Both the position numbers and the translations under genes were made by a program. The notes beneath the pieces are model-generated. The model searched no databases. It was not told the DNA's origin and worked only from the letters and a program-made list of their open reading frames with translations. A DNA stretch of 27,104 nt from Pontimonas sp964350865. GTDB lineage: Bacteria > Actinomycetota > Actinomycetes > Actinomycetales > Microbacteriaceae. The stretch lies in contig CAYGLJ010000013.1 in assembly GCA_964350865.1 (NCBI GenBank), positions 1 through 27,104 of the forward strand, in the 5' to 3' direction. Positions 1 through 9,131 of this stretch are shown here, in pieces; positions within the stretch are counted from its first letter, which is position 1; each line of letters opens with the position of its first letter.

Positions 1-593
1 CAACCTATGCAGGAGCAATTACCTTCATTGCTGCAATCATGTACTGGATCATGACCGACCTCGTCGGATTCTTTGACCAGGAAGCTGGTTCCGCAGCTGC
101 AATCCAGGGCACCATGCCCTACCGCTACATCGACTGGCTCCTCACCACGCCTCTGCTGCTGGTGGAGTTCGGTTTGATTGTGGCGATTGCCGGCGCTGTC
201 ACCAAGGGTTTCGTTACCCGAATCGTGATCGCCGACATCATCATGATCGTCACCGGTTACCTCGGTGAGGTCGGAACTGAAGGTGAAATGTCCACCATCG
301 TGTGGTTCGTCATCTCCAGCCTTGCGTGGTTCTACATCGTCTACGCAGTGTTCCAGGTCAAGACCGATGGTATGCCGGACTACGCTGCTCGCGCAGTGAA
401 GATCATGCGTAACTTCGTCATGCTCGGATGGGCGATTTACCCCATCGGCACTGCAACCGAAGAGTTCATGAAGCTCTCCGGTGCTGACGTGTCCTCGGCC
501 GTCGCCATCGCCGCCATTGTCTACGTCATTGCTGACGTTCTCAACAAGGTCGGCTTCGGTATGGTCGCAGTTAGCGCAGCGAAGAAGGCCTAG
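1..593 (+). CDS. Proton-pumping rhodopsin (actinorhodopsin-like), 5' end outside the window
   Basis: Light-driven outward proton pump in the cytoplasmic membrane with retinal as chromophore. The reading frame is open from base 3, so the gene begins upstream; about 196 codons are visible, starting within helix B, and helix A is missing. Helix C reads RYIDWLLTTPLLLVEF: Asp at 132-134 is the Schiff-base proton acceptor (GPR D97), Thr four residues on matches T101, the Leu at the GPR 105 tuning position predicts green absorption, and Glu matches the E108 proton donor. Lys in LNKVGFG (546-548) is the retinal Schiff-base lysine. The D-T-E pattern marks a proton pump rather than a sodium or chloride pump. 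A strong hairpin follows the stop, so the gene probably ends its transcription unit. Family is clear; placement in the actinorhodopsin subgroup is likely but not proven from this fragment. Confidence 0.95.
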   Translation, partial: TYAGAITFIAAIMYWIMTDLVGFFDQEAGSAAAIQGTMPYRYIDWLLTTPLLLVEFGLIVAIAGAVTKGFVTRIVIADIIMIVTGYLGEVGTEGEMSTIVWFVISSLAWFYIVYAVFQVKTDGMPDYAARAVKIMRNFVMLGWAIYPIGTATEEFMKLSGADVSSAVAIAAIVYVIADVLNKVGFGMVAVSAAKKA

Positions 594-608
594 TCCTTCC
601 ACGCAGCT

Positions 609-640
609 CTGTGGGGTCAGGCTCCGGCCTGGCCCCACAG
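609..640 (+). terminator. Rho-independent-like terminator hairpin after the rhodopsin gene
   Basis: A 13-bp stem (609-621 pairing with 628-640, one G-U wobble) closes a six-base loop, 16 bases after the rhodopsin stop. It lacks a long T-run, as is common in actinobacterial terminators. It separates the rhodopsin gene from the peptidase gene. Confidence 0.75.
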
Positions 641-687
641 TCGTTAACAGGTGCGTGAACAAGGGGACGAGGTAGTGTGGGGGCGCT

Positions 688-2049
688 ATGTCGCCCGCTA
701 TTGAGTTTGACCTTCAGACCCCAGAAATTTCTTTCCAGGCCAGTGGTGATGCCACTGTCTCACGGACTATTCACCCGAGCGGCCTTCGAATTCTGAGCGA
801 GTCGGTCCCCGGAGCGCTCAGCACGTCCATTGGTTTCTGGATTGCCGTGGGCTCACGAGATGAGGACTCAGTGGCCTATGGTTCCACGCACTTCCTCGAG
901 CACTTGCTCTTCAAAGGGACACCACGACGGAGCGCTCTGGATATCGCCATCGCTTTTGACCAGGTGGGCGGTGAGCACAACGCCCTGACGGCCAAAGAGC
1001 ACACCTGCTACTACGCAAAGGTCCAGGACCAGGACCTCCCCATGGCCATCGAGGTTCTTGCCGACATGGTGGCAGCGTCGGTAATCGATGCTGAGGAGTT
1101 CGAGGTAGAGCGCCAGGTCATTCTGGAGGAGCTCGCGATGGCTGATGATGACCCCAGTGACGTGGCCCACGAGCGCATCACCGAAACTGTCCTCCGCGAC
1201 CACCCCCTGGGGCGTCCCATTGGCGGCAATCCCGACACCATTCGCGCATCCACTAGGGACTCTGTGCTCGAACACTACGCCCGCTACTACAGGCCGCACG
1301 AGCTGGTCGTCACTGCTGCTGGTGCCGTGGATCACGGTGACCTGGTAAAACGTGTGACGCAGGCACTGGGCGACGCCGGTTGGGACCTAGGCGCCACCAC
1401 TGCGCCGGCAGCCAGACGCATCGTCACGCAAGCTGACATTGACCGAGCTCCCCGAAGCCTCGTTATTAAGCGCCCCCTTGAGCAGGCTGTCGTGGCACTG
1501 GCAACCCACGGACTTCGCGCGACTGATGAGCGTCGACCCGCCTTGTCAGTGTTGAGCTCCGTCCTGGGCGGTGGAATGTCGTCACGCCTTTTCCAAGAAA
1601 TCCGGGAGCGACGTGGTTTGGCCTATTCGGTCTACAGCTTCGCCAGTGCCTACGCGGACGCGGGAATGTTTGGCATGGCTGCGGGGACCTCCCCCAGTCA
1701 TGTCGCTGAGGTGGCAGGGCTGATGACCACCGAATTGACCTCCATCGCTCAGGAGGGCATTACCGCCGAGGAGCTCGCTCGAACCCGTGGCAACATTGCG
1801 GGCGCATCAGCTCTGGCGCTCGAAAGCAGTGATGCCCGCATGATGCGCCTGGGCCGCTCCGAGCTCTCCACCGGTGAATTTGTGGATCGCGATGAGGGTC
1901 TCCTGCGCCTCTCGCGGGTTGACCTCGGTGATGTCCAAACGCTTGCTCAGGAGTTGTTATCCACACCCCTCTCGGCGGTTGTCGTGGGTGCGGTGAAAGA
2001 TGGCATAGTGGACGGGGTCATCGAGAAGGACACCATCCGCTCGTCATGA
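688..2049 (+). CDS. M16 family zinc metallopeptidase (PepR / processing-peptidase-like)
   Basis: Predicted soluble zinc-dependent endopeptidase of the pitrilysin/MPP-beta family, 453 aa, the usual size for single-chain bacterial M16B proteins. The inverted zinc motif HFLEH is at residues 68-72: His68 and His72 bind zinc and Glu71 is the catalytic base. The third ligand is a Glu at 147/148 in ERQVILEEL. The C-terminal half has the family's substrate-binding segment RLFQEIRERRGLAYSVYSF with the Arg/Tyr pair. In many actinobacteria this gene follows pnp; here it follows the rhodopsin gene instead. ATG 688 is preceded by a G-run (679-683), and a TAGTGT box at 673-678 could give a very short leader. 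The cellular substrate is unknown. Confidence 0.92.
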   Translation: MSPAIEFDLQTPEISFQASGDATVSRTIHPSGLRILSESVPGALSTSIGFWIAVGSRDEDSVAYGSTHFLEHLLFKGTPRRSALDIAIAFDQVGGEHNALTAKEHTCYYAKVQDQDLPMAIEVLADMVAASVIDAEEFEVERQVILEELAMADDDPSDVAHERITETVLRDHPLGRPIGGNPDTIRASTRDSVLEHYARYYRPHELVVTAAGAVDHGDLVKRVTQALGDAGWDLGATTAPAARRIVTQADIDRAPRSLVIKRPLEQAVVALATHGLRATDERRPALSVLSSVLGGGMSSRLFQEIRERRGLAYSVYSFASAYADAGMFGMAAGTSPSHVAEVAGLMTTELTSIAQEGITAEELARTRGNIAGASALALESSDARMMRLGRSELSTGEFVDRDEGLLRLSRVDLGDVQTLAQELLSTPLSAVVVGAVKDGIVDGVIEKDTIRSS

Positions 2050-2132
2050 CCTCTCAACCTCCACGACACGTGGCGGCAACACAACAGGCCCAGACTGAGT
2101 GCCTGTAACACCAACATCACTGAAGGTTTCCC

Positions 2133-2735
2133 ATGTCCCGGTATCTCTACCTTGTCCGCCACGGTGAACAGGTTGACGCAGAATTTGGTCTCCCTGAGGG
2201 CCCCCTCAGTGAGCGTGGGCTGGAGCAGGCGGCTTTGGTGGCTGATCGTCTGGCTAGCGTTCACTTCGATGCCGCCTTCACGTCTCCGTTACAAAGAGCA
2301 ATTGACACCGCCTCGGTGATTACGGAGCGCTTAGGCATAGAGGAAGCAACACCGAGCGCGCTGCTGATGGATTGCATTCCCTCTGGACCCGAAGCCGATA
2401 TGCCTCCCGCTTTTGAGTCATTCTTTGGCGGCGTCACCGAGGAAGAAATTGCTGCAGGTCAAGCACAGATGACGGACGCCCTGGGGGAGTGGTTTGCCCC
2501 GTCGAGGGAGGACCGTCATGAGCTCTTGATTACCCACAACTTCGTCATTGCATGGTTTGTGCGTGAAGTTTTTGGGGCGAGCGCATGGCGGTGGATGGGC
2601 ATCAACCAGGCGAACTGCGGGCTGACCATCATCCGGGTTCGCTCCGCAAAACCTCCTGTTCTTCTGACTCACAACGATTTAGGGCATCTGCCGCCCGAGC
2701 TTCGCACCGGGTTGCCGGATAACCACCCTGTGTAG
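2133..2735 (+). CDS. Histidine phosphatase family protein (phosphoglycerate mutase-like)
   Basis: A 200-aa member of the branch-1 histidine phosphatase superfamily. The N-terminal catalytic motif LVRHGE places the phospho-acceptor at His10 next to Arg9, and the second catalytic His is in LLITHNF (His135). These proteins hydrolyse phosphate esters through a phosphohistidine; the substrate cannot be told from sequence, and phosphoglycerate mutase activity is not implied. ATG 2133 has a GAAGG element around 2121-2125 as a plausible ribosome binding site. It lies 83 bases after the M16 peptidase gene in the same direction and may be cotranscribed with it. There is no signal peptide, so it should be cytoplasmic. 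Confidence 0.88.
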   Translation: MSRYLYLVRHGEQVDAEFGLPEGPLSERGLEQAALVADRLASVHFDAAFTSPLQRAIDTASVITERLGIEEATPSALLMDCIPSGPEADMPPAFESFFGGVTEEEIAAGQAQMTDALGEWFAPSREDRHELLITHNFVIAWFVREVFGASAWRWMGINQANCGLTIIRVRSAKPPVLLTHNDLGHLPPELRTGLPDNHPV

Positions 2736-2761
2736 TCCGGGTGTAGCCAGGTCCTCCTGCC

Positions 2762-2767
2762 TAGACT
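2762..2767 (+). promoter_or_regulatory. Candidate -10 box for a leaderless ligA transcript
   Basis: TAGACT lies six bases before the GTG start at 2774 and no Shine-Dalgarno sequence is visible. This fits a transcript that starts at the initiation codon. No good -35 was found. The same hexamer at the same spacing precedes orn in this window. Confidence 0.45.
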
Positions 2768-2773
2768 AGAACC

Positions 2774-4990
2774 GTGGAATTCGAGGAGGCGAGGGCTGAG
2801 GTAGAGCGCCTCACTGAGCGCATTCTCGCGCTCCAGGAGGCCTACTACCGAAAGGATGCCCTGCTCGCCTCCGACGCGGAATACGACACCCTGATTCGGG
2901 CTCTCCAGACGCTGGAGGAGCAATTCCCTCAGCTCTCCGGTGCGGATTCGCCGACGAGGACGATCGGTTTTGGTGGCGGAGAGTTGTTCTCGCCGGTTAC
3001 TCACGCGGCCCGGATGTTCAGTCTCGACAACGTTTTTGATGACGAGGAGATGAACGACTGGGTGGGAAAGATTGTGGAGGAGCATCCACACGCCAAGTTT
3101 CTGTGTGAACTCAAAATCGATGGCTTAGCCATCAACCTTCGCTACCAGCGGGGCCAGCTGGTGAGCGCCGCCACCCGAGGCGATGGCATCACCGGTGAGG
3201 ACGTCACCGAGAACGCGATACTGGTGCCCTCTATCCCGAGAACCCTCTCAGGCACTGGTCACCCCGAACTGGTCGAGGTGCGCGGTGAGGTGTTCTTCAC
3301 CCTCGAGGCCTTCGAGGACTTAAACCGGGCGCAGGCCGAAGCGGGCGACAAAGTGTTTGCCAACCCGAGGAATGCGGCCTCGGGAAGTTTGCGGCAAAAA
3401 AGCGAAGGTAAGAGTGACACCAAGCGCGCGTTAGTGGCAAAGCGCCTGGGTGCTCTCTCGATGACAGTGCACGGCATGGGCGCGTGGGATGACCCTCCGG
3501 TGGCCACCCAGAGCGGGGTCTATGACGTCTTGGAGTCCTGGGGCCTTCCTGTGTCATCTGATGCCGCGGTGATGGACAGTGGTGATGCAGTCCTGGAATT
3601 CATTCGACGCTTCCACGATGCGAGGCACTCCTTGTCCCACGAGATCGACGGCGTCGTCGTGAAAGTGGATCAGTTTGAGATTCAAAACGCGATGGGTGCC
3701 ACCTCCCGTGCGCCCAGGTGGGCCATCGCCTACAAGTACCCTCCGGAGCAAGTCACCACGACGTTGCTGGACATTGTGGTGAGCGTGGGGCGCACCGGAC
3801 GCGCTACCCCCTACGCGGTGCTCGCTCCGGTTACCGTGGCCGGCAGCGAGGTGGAGAGAGCGACTCTGCATAACCAGGACGTGGTGCGCCAGAAAGCAGT
3901 CCTCATCGGCGACACTGTCGTTATTCGCAAAGCCGGAGATGTCATCCCCGAGATCCTTGGCCCGGTCGTCGAGAAGCGCACGGGCGCTGAGCGCGAATTT
4001 GTGATGCCCGAACTGTGCCCGGATTGCTCCTCCCGGCTCGCTCCGGCAAAGGCGGGCGATGTGGACTTGCGGTGCCCCAACCAAAAGAACTGTCCCGCGC
4101 AGGTGCGCGGTCGTGTTGAACACATTGGTTCACGCGGGGGACTCGATATCGAAGGTCTCGGCGAGGTAAGCGCTGCAGCCCTCACGCAACCGCTGGAGCC
4201 CGCCACACCGCCCCTGGTGACTGAGGCGAGACTGTTTGACCTGAGTGTCGAGGAGTTGTTCCCGATTCGCGTCCTGGTGCGCGACGCGGACACCGGTGAG
4301 GTGAAGAAGGACTCTGTGACGGGGGAACCCGTCGTGCAAACACCGTTCCGTCGAAAACGACAGAAAAGCGATCACCCTTTGGACCCCACCTCTCCTGCTT
4401 TCCAGGGCACCGAGGAATGGGTTCCCTCCAAAGCCGCGTTTGAGCTGGTGGAGCAGCTGGAGAAGGCAAAAACACAACCCCTGTGGAGATTTCTCGTGAG
4501 CCTCAATATTCGTCACGTGGGACCGGTGGCCGCGCGGGCCTTAGCGAGCGAGTTTGGTTCGCTGGAGGCCATAGCTCGAGCCAGCGCCGAGGACTTAGCC
4601 GTCGTTGACGGGGTGGGTCAGACCATTGCTGAGTCTCTTCGCGAGTGGTTTGCCGTGGACTGGCACCACGAGATTGTGGACGCCTGGCGGGCAGCCGGCG
4701 TCCGATTTGAAGATGCGCCTTCCGCGATACCGCAGGGCGGCACACTATCTGGCCTCACGATTGTTGTGACCGGGAGTATTCCCGGGTTTAGTCGGGATGG
4801 GGCGGAGGAAGCGGTACGCGCTGCTGGCGGAAAGCCCACGTCGAGTGTGAGCAAGAACACGTCACTTGTTGTGGCTGGAGAGGGTGCGGGGAGCAAGAGG
4901 GCTAAAGCCGAGCAACTGGGTGTGCCGATTGTGGAGGCCGAATCCTTCGCTGCTCTGCTGAGGGAAGGGCCTAGCGCCCTGTCGCTTTAG
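2774..4990 (+). CDS. ligA: NAD(+)-dependent DNA ligase LigA
   Basis: Seals DNA nicks in replication and repair using NAD+. At 738 aa it is longer than the roughly 670 aa of E. coli LigA. Order of domains: Ia NMN-binding (about 1-65), adenylation domain with the active-site lysine in KIDG (Lys114), OB fold (about 325-405), a four-Cys zinc finger (Cys415, 418, 434, 440), helix-hairpin-helix repeats, and a C-terminal BRCT domain (about 655-738). The extra length sits mainly in a charged segment at about 499-548 between the first HhH hairpin and the rest, an insertion I recall from other actinobacterial LigA proteins. The start is GTG with no Shine-Dalgarno, and a TAGACT box six bases upstream suggests leaderless translation. 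It lies 38 bases after the phosphatase gene and 25 bases before gatC. Confidence 0.97.
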   Translation: MEFEEARAEVERLTERILALQEAYYRKDALLASDAEYDTLIRALQTLEEQFPQLSGADSPTRTIGFGGGELFSPVTHAARMFSLDNVFDDEEMNDWVGKIVEEHPHAKFLCELKIDGLAINLRYQRGQLVSAATRGDGITGEDVTENAILVPSIPRTLSGTGHPELVEVRGEVFFTLEAFEDLNRAQAEAGDKVFANPRNAASGSLRQKSEGKSDTKRALVAKRLGALSMTVHGMGAWDDPPVATQSGVYDVLESWGLPVSSDAAVMDSGDAVLEFIRRFHDARHSLSHEIDGVVVKVDQFEIQNAMGATSRAPRWAIAYKYPPEQVTTTLLDIVVSVGRTGRATPYAVLAPVTVAGSEVERATLHNQDVVRQKAVLIGDTVVIRKAGDVIPEILGPVVEKRTGAEREFVMPELCPDCSSRLAPAKAGDVDLRCPNQKNCPAQVRGRVEHIGSRGGLDIEGLGEVSAAALTQPLEPATPPLVTEARLFDLSVEELFPIRVLVRDADTGEVKKDSVTGEPVVQTPFRRKRQKSDHPLDPTSPAFQGTEEWVPSKAAFELVEQLEKAKTQPLWRFLVSLNIRHVGPVAARALASEFGSLEAIARASAEDLAVVDGVGQTIAESLREWFAVDWHHEIVDAWRAAGVRFEDAPSAIPQGGTLSGLTIVVTGSIPGFSRDGAEEAVRAAGGKPTSSVSKNTSLVVAGEGAGSKRAKAEQLGVPIVEAESFAALLREGPSALSL

Positions 4991-5015
4991 ACTGAGAGCT
5001 CGACCAAGGAGATTC

Positions 5016-5315
5016 ATGTCAGAAATGACCCCCGATGCCGTGCGCCATTTGGCGGGGCTTGCCCGCATCGCACTGAGCGACGAGGAGATTACCCGTTTGG
5101 CGGGAGAGCTCGGCGCTATCGTCCAGGCAGTCGAAACAGTCCAGAGTGTTGCCACCGACGATGTCCCGCCCACCTCACATCCCATCCCCTTGGGCAATGT
5201 TTTCCGTGACGATCAGGTGGGGGACACCCTCACGACCGAGGAGGCTCTGGCCGGTGCTCCCGATCACGATGGCTCACGATTCCGTGTCACCGCGATTCTC
5301 GGGGAAGAGCAGTGA
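5016..5315 (+). CDS. gatC: Asp-tRNA(Asn)/Glu-tRNA(Gln) amidotransferase subunit C
   Basis: Small subunit of the GatCAB amidotransferase, which converts mischarged Glu-tRNA(Gln) and/or Asp-tRNA(Asn) to the correct amide form. The 99-aa length is typical. The N-terminal helix pair (VRHLAGLARIALSDEE) and the C-terminal part that wraps around GatA (SRFRVTAIL near the end) are recognisable. A strong ribosome binding site, AAGGAG at 5005-5010, sits five bases before the ATG. It is first of the gatCAB operon and overlaps the gatA start by four bases (GTGA), which suggests translational coupling. Confidence 0.94.
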   Translation: MSEMTPDAVRHLAGLARIALSDEEITRLAGELGAIVQAVETVQSVATDDVPPTSHPIPLGNVFRDDQVGDTLTTEEALAGAPDHDGSRFRVTAILGEEQ

Positions 5316-6817
5316 CAGACATCACAGCGCTGTCGGCGAGCGCTCTGGCTGAGGCACTCGCGGCGGGGAAGCTCTCCAGCGTGGAGATCACCTCGGCGCA
5401 CCTGGAGCGTATCGAGGCGACCGAGAGCACACTCGGGTCGTTTCTTGCGCGGTCGGAGAACGCCCTCGAGGTTGCTGCAGACAGTGACGCTCGCCGGAAA
5501 GCCGGTGCCGCGCTCTCTGCGCTGGATGGTATCCCCATTGCCATTAAGGACGTTCTCTGCACCACGGACATGGTGACCACTGCCGGTTCGCGCATCCTGG
5601 AGGGCTGGACACCCCCCTATGACGCCACCGTGGTGCGCAAACTGCGCGAAGCGGGACTTGTGGCCCTGGGAAAAACCAACATGGACGAGTTTGCGATGGG
5701 TTCCTCCACCGAGCACTCGGGGTATCACGTCACCAGAAACCCCTGGGACACCTCCAGGGCTCCAGGAGGCTCCGGCGGTGGCTCTGCGGCTGCCGTGGCT
5801 GCTCGGCAGGCTCCTGTGGCCATTGGAAGTGACACTGGTGGCTCGATTCGCCAACCTGCAGCCTTTACCGGCACAGTCGGCGTAAAGCCCACCTATGGCG
5901 GTGTGAGCCGCTATGGCGTGATTGCTCTGGCCTCGTCACTGGACCAGGTTGGGCCAGTCTCCCGAACCGTTCGAGACTCTGCCCTCATTCACGACGTGAT
6001 TGGAGGGCATGACCCTCACGATTCGACCAGCATCCCGACTCCCTGGGCCTCGATGACGGAGGCTGCGGATCGAGGGTCGGCCGCTGGTGATCTCGCAGGG
6101 CTGCGCGTGGGTGTGGTGAAGCAGTTGGTGGGTGAGGGTATCCAAGCGGGAGTGAAGCAACGATTCGACGAAGCTCTCGAGCTCATGGCGGCGAATGGCG
6201 CCGAAATTGTGGACGTCGATGCCCCTCATTGCGAATACGCCGTGGCCGCGTACTACCTGGTGTTGCCGGCTGAAGCGTCGAGTAACTTAGCCAAGTTCGA
6301 CTCCGTCCGATTTGGTTTGCGGGTTACCCCGGAGGGAAGCCCCACGGTGGAGGACGTCATGTCCGCCACCAGGGATCAGGGCTTTGGTGACGAGGTGAAG
6401 CGACGCATCATTCTGGGCACCTATGCCCTGAGTGCTGGATACTACGACGCTTACTACGGCAGTGCGCAAAAGGTTCGCACCCTGATTCAGCGCGACTTCG
6501 CCGAGGCTTTTGAAAAGGTCGACATTCTGGTGTCACCCTCCGCACCGACCACCGCGTTCCCGCTGGGGGAGAAGCTGGACGACCCGCTTGCCATGTGGGC
6601 GGGGGACCTCACCACCATCCCGGTGAACCTTGCAGGGATTCCCGGAATGTCCCTCCCGATGGGCCTTGATCCTGAGGATGGGCTCCCTGTGGGACTCCAG
6701 CTGATGGCACCCGCCTATGAAGACGCCAGGCTCTATCAGGCCGGGGCAACTCTCGAGAGACTGTTCGGTGAACGTGATGGCTACCTGGTCGCGGATCGCA
6801 CCCCGGAGGTGGCGTAG
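5312..6817 (+). CDS. gatA: Asp-tRNA(Asn)/Glu-tRNA(Gln) amidotransferase subunit A
   Basis: Glutaminase subunit of GatCAB: it releases ammonia from glutamine (or asparagine) and passes it to GatB. The 501-aa protein belongs to the amidase signature family. The Ser-cisSer-Lys triad is intact: Lys79 in IAIKDVL, the cis-Ser154 in the Gly/Ser-rich loop PGGSGGGS, and nucleophile Ser178 in GSDTGGSIR. These numbers match the published S. aureus GatA residues as I recall them. Translation starts at GTG 5312, overlapping the gatC stop by four bases, and ends two bases before gatB. The tight order gatC-gatA-gatB ensures balanced subunit synthesis. Confidence 0.97.
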   Translation: MTDITALSASALAEALAAGKLSSVEITSAHLERIEATESTLGSFLARSENALEVAADSDARRKAGAALSALDGIPIAIKDVLCTTDMVTTAGSRILEGWTPPYDATVVRKLREAGLVALGKTNMDEFAMGSSTEHSGYHVTRNPWDTSRAPGGSGGGSAAAVAARQAPVAIGSDTGGSIRQPAAFTGTVGVKPTYGGVSRYGVIALASSLDQVGPVSRTVRDSALIHDVIGGHDPHDSTSIPTPWASMTEAADRGSAAGDLAGLRVGVVKQLVGEGIQAGVKQRFDEALELMAANGAEIVDVDAPHCEYAVAAYYLVLPAEASSNLAKFDSVRFGLRVTPEGSPTVEDVMSATRDQGFGDEVKRRIILGTYALSAGYYDAYYGSAQKVRTLIQRDFAEAFEKVDILVSPSAPTTAFPLGEKLDDPLAMWAGDLTTIPVNLAGIPGMSLPMGLDPEDGLPVGLQLMAPAYEDARLYQAGATLERLFGERDGYLVADRTPEVA

Positions 6818-6819
6818 CT

Positions 6820-8337
6820 ATGGCGAAAGACCAGCTGATGGATTTGGATAAAGCGCTCGAGCTTTTCGAACCCGTCTTGGGGTTCGAGGTCCACGTTGAG
6901 CTCTCCACCCAGACCAAAATGTTCTCTGCTGCCCCCAACCCCGCAGCGATGGATGACGCCACCATCGAGCCCAACACCTGCATTACGCCGCTGTGTTTGG
7001 GTCTTCCGGGAAGTTTGCCGGTGGTGAACACGAAGGCAGTCGAGTACAGCGTCAGCCTGGGTCTGGCACTGGGTTGTGAGATTGCTCCGGTGTCGCGCTT
7101 TGCCCGGAAAAACTACTTCTACCCCGACCTCGCGAAGAACTACCAAATCAGCCAATACGACGAACCCATCGCCTTTGAGGGATCAGTGGCGGTTGAAATG
7201 GACGATGGAACCCTGGTCGACGTGCCCATTGAGCGCGCCCACATGGAAGAGGACGCGGGAAAGCTGACCCACGTGGGAGGAGCCACCGGGCGCATTCAAG
7301 GAGCGGAATACTCCCTGGTCGACTACAACCGCGCGGGCGTGCCCCTGGTAGAGATTGTGACCAAGCCCATTGAGGGCATGGAAGAGCGCGCCGGCGAGCT
7401 CGGTCGCGCGTACGTGTCAACCATTCGCGACATCGTTCGGGCACTGGGCATCTCGAATGCGCGGATGGAGCGCGGAAACCTTCGGTGCGACGCGAACGTG
7501 TCACTGCGCCCGCGAGGCCAGGCCGCCTACGGGACTCGCACCGAGACCAAGAACGTCAACTCGTTTAGGTCGATTGAGCGTGCGGTGATGTATGAAATCC
7601 GCCGGCAAGCAGCCATTCTGGCTGAAGGCGGCACCATTACCCAGGAAACACGGCACTGGCACGAAGACACCGGGGTAACCTCACCGGGACGCCCCAAGTC
7701 AGACGCTGATGACTACCGGTATTTCCCCGAGCCCGACCTGCTTCCCGTCGAAGCAAACGCTGATTGGGTTGAAACACTGAGGGCAGCGCTGCCCGAAAGC
7801 CCCGTTCTCATGCGGCGTCGCCTGCGGGCTGACTGGGGGTTCAGCGATGTCGATTTCCAGGCCATAGTGAATGCCGGGCTGATTCCCGAAGTCCACGCCA
7901 CTATCGAGGCCGGTGTTGAGCCTGTTGCGGCCAGGAAGTGGTGGATGGGGGAGGTCTCCCGTATTGCCAATGACCGGTCTGTGGAGCCCTCGAGCCTGGT
8001 GAGCCCTCAGGACATCAAAGCTTTACAGTCGCTCATCGATCAGGGCACCCTGAACGACAAACTGGCCCGCGAGGTGCTGCTGGGCATGATTGAGGGTGAA
8101 GGCTCGCCGGACGAAATTGTGGCGGCGAGGGGTCTCGAGGTGGTCTCCGATGATGGCGCCCTGATGGCCGCCATCGACGAGGCGCTGGCCGCCGACCCGG
8201 ATGTTTTGGAGAAGATTCGGGAGGGCAAAGTTCAAGCCGCGGGAGCCATCATCGGCGCTGTCATGAAGGCCATGAAAGGTCAAGCAGATGCAGCGCGAGT
8301 GCGAGAGCTCATTATTGAACGAGCCGCCGCGACCTAA
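6820..8337 (+). CDS. gatB: Asp-tRNA(Asn)/Glu-tRNA(Gln) amidotransferase subunit B
   Basis: Kinase/transamidase subunit of GatCAB, which phosphorylates the side-chain carboxylate on the mischarged tRNA and replaces it with ammonia supplied by GatA. The 505-aa protein has the N-terminal GatB/GatE catalytic core, including GFEVHVELST (about 22-31), RKNYFYPDLAKNYQISQYD and MEEDAGKLTH, and a C-terminal YqeY-like tRNA-binding tail ending in a helical region around residues 400-505. ATG 6820 follows the gatA stop by two bases, with GGAGG in the end of gatA as ribosome binding site. The TAA stop shares bases with the TAG stop of the convergent hydrolase gene (overlap 8334-8337). Confidence 0.97.
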   Translation: MAKDQLMDLDKALELFEPVLGFEVHVELSTQTKMFSAAPNPAAMDDATIEPNTCITPLCLGLPGSLPVVNTKAVEYSVSLGLALGCEIAPVSRFARKNYFYPDLAKNYQISQYDEPIAFEGSVAVEMDDGTLVDVPIERAHMEEDAGKLTHVGGATGRIQGAEYSLVDYNRAGVPLVEIVTKPIEGMEERAGELGRAYVSTIRDIVRALGISNARMERGNLRCDANVSLRPRGQAAYGTRTETKNVNSFRSIERAVMYEIRRQAAILAEGGTITQETRHWHEDTGVTSPGRPKSDADDYRYFPEPDLLPVEANADWVETLRAALPESPVLMRRRLRADWGFSDVDFQAIVNAGLIPEVHATIEAGVEPVAARKWWMGEVSRIANDRSVEPSSLVSPQDIKALQSLIDQGTLNDKLAREVLLGMIEGEGSPDEIVAARGLEVVSDDGALMAAIDEALAADPDVLEKIREGKVQAAGAIIGAVMKAMKGQADAARVRELIIERAAAT

Positions 8338-9095
8338 TCCTGGAGGACGTGAGTGGTCAGGGCCCCGGTAATCATCGTCCTCATGACGCGGTCACTATAG
8401 GCGGAGTCACCATCGCCTGGCTGCGGGCCATATGTCCCAAAGTCCGCGTGATTCGCCCCCCTGATTGTGAACGTTCGGTATTGGCCGGGGGGAAGCAGGC
8501 TCTCTGCCTCACGGCGGAGTGAATCATCGAGAAGGCCGTCTCGGTCACCGACCACCTGGAAAACCTCGATGTCTACTCCAGAGATGTCATTCGCGCAATA
8601 GCTCGCAAAGAGCACCAGGTGGGTGACCGCAGGATGTGAAGCCTCCATGCAGGCTTTCACCCCGCCGAGAGAGTGTCCCGCGATAACCCAGCTGGTGATC
8701 TCGGGAAAGTCAGCGGTGAGTTCCTCTACGCCCCTGGTGTCCGCGAGCGCCATGTTGAACAGCGGATCCACGACTACCACCGTGGTCCCCGCAGCGGCTA
8801 CGTCCGCGAGCGGGTAGAGGTAGCTGTAGGGATCGACCCTTGCTCCCGGGAAATAGAGCATTCCACGGGCGGACGCGTCTCCTGTGGGCGACATGACAAC
8901 GCGAGCATCCGCCGAGCGCACCTGAACGCGGTCGTCTCGATACACCTCGAGCGTGGCAGCCCGGTCGGCCGGGAAGACGATGTGGAAGTAGGTGAGGAAC
9001 CCGACCACCGTGACCAGTAGCGAGGTGAGCGCGGTCCACCCGGTAATGCGGATGCGCCGGAGCCGAAGCCTCCGTGTGCGCTCGTGTGGTGTCAT
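8334..9095 (-). CDS. Membrane-anchored alpha/beta hydrolase
   Basis: A 253-aa predicted serine hydrolase. A basic N-terminus (residues 1-17, many Arg) precedes one hydrophobic segment (about 19-40), so the catalytic domain is probably outside the membrane on a signal anchor. The nucleophile elbow GHSLGG puts the catalytic Ser at 142; Asp184 or Asp186 in VVGDRDGLLD and His216 in GANHADFG complete a likely triad. The strand-turn before the elbow and the GxNH motif are typical of dienelactone hydrolase/lipase-like folds. The substrate is unknown. ATG 9095 has GAGGGG as a good ribosome binding site. It is convergent with gatB (4-bp overlap) and divergent from the 57-aa membrane protein gene with only 36 bases between starts. 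Confidence 0.82.
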   Translation of the reverse strand: MTPHERTRRLRLRRIRITGWTALTSLLVTVVGFLTYFHIVFPADRAATLEVYRDDRVQVRSADARVVMSPTGDASARGMLYFPGARVDPYSYLYPLADVAAAGTTVVVVDPLFNMALADTRGVEELTADFPEITSWVIAGHSLGGVKACMEASHPAVTHLVLFASYCANDISGVDIEVFQVVGDRDGLLDDSLRREAESLLPPGQYRTFTIRGANHADFGTYGPQPGDGDSAYSDRVMRTMITGALTTHVLQD

Positions 9096-9131
9096 GTTCC
9101 CCTCATTCTCGTATGGAATACTGGGGTAATC

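Noticed and set aside
4269..4420. Possible foreign insertion or frameshift in ligA
   Set aside because: The segment (residues about 499-548) is in frame, matches the surrounding base composition, and similar insertions are known in other actinobacterial LigA proteins.
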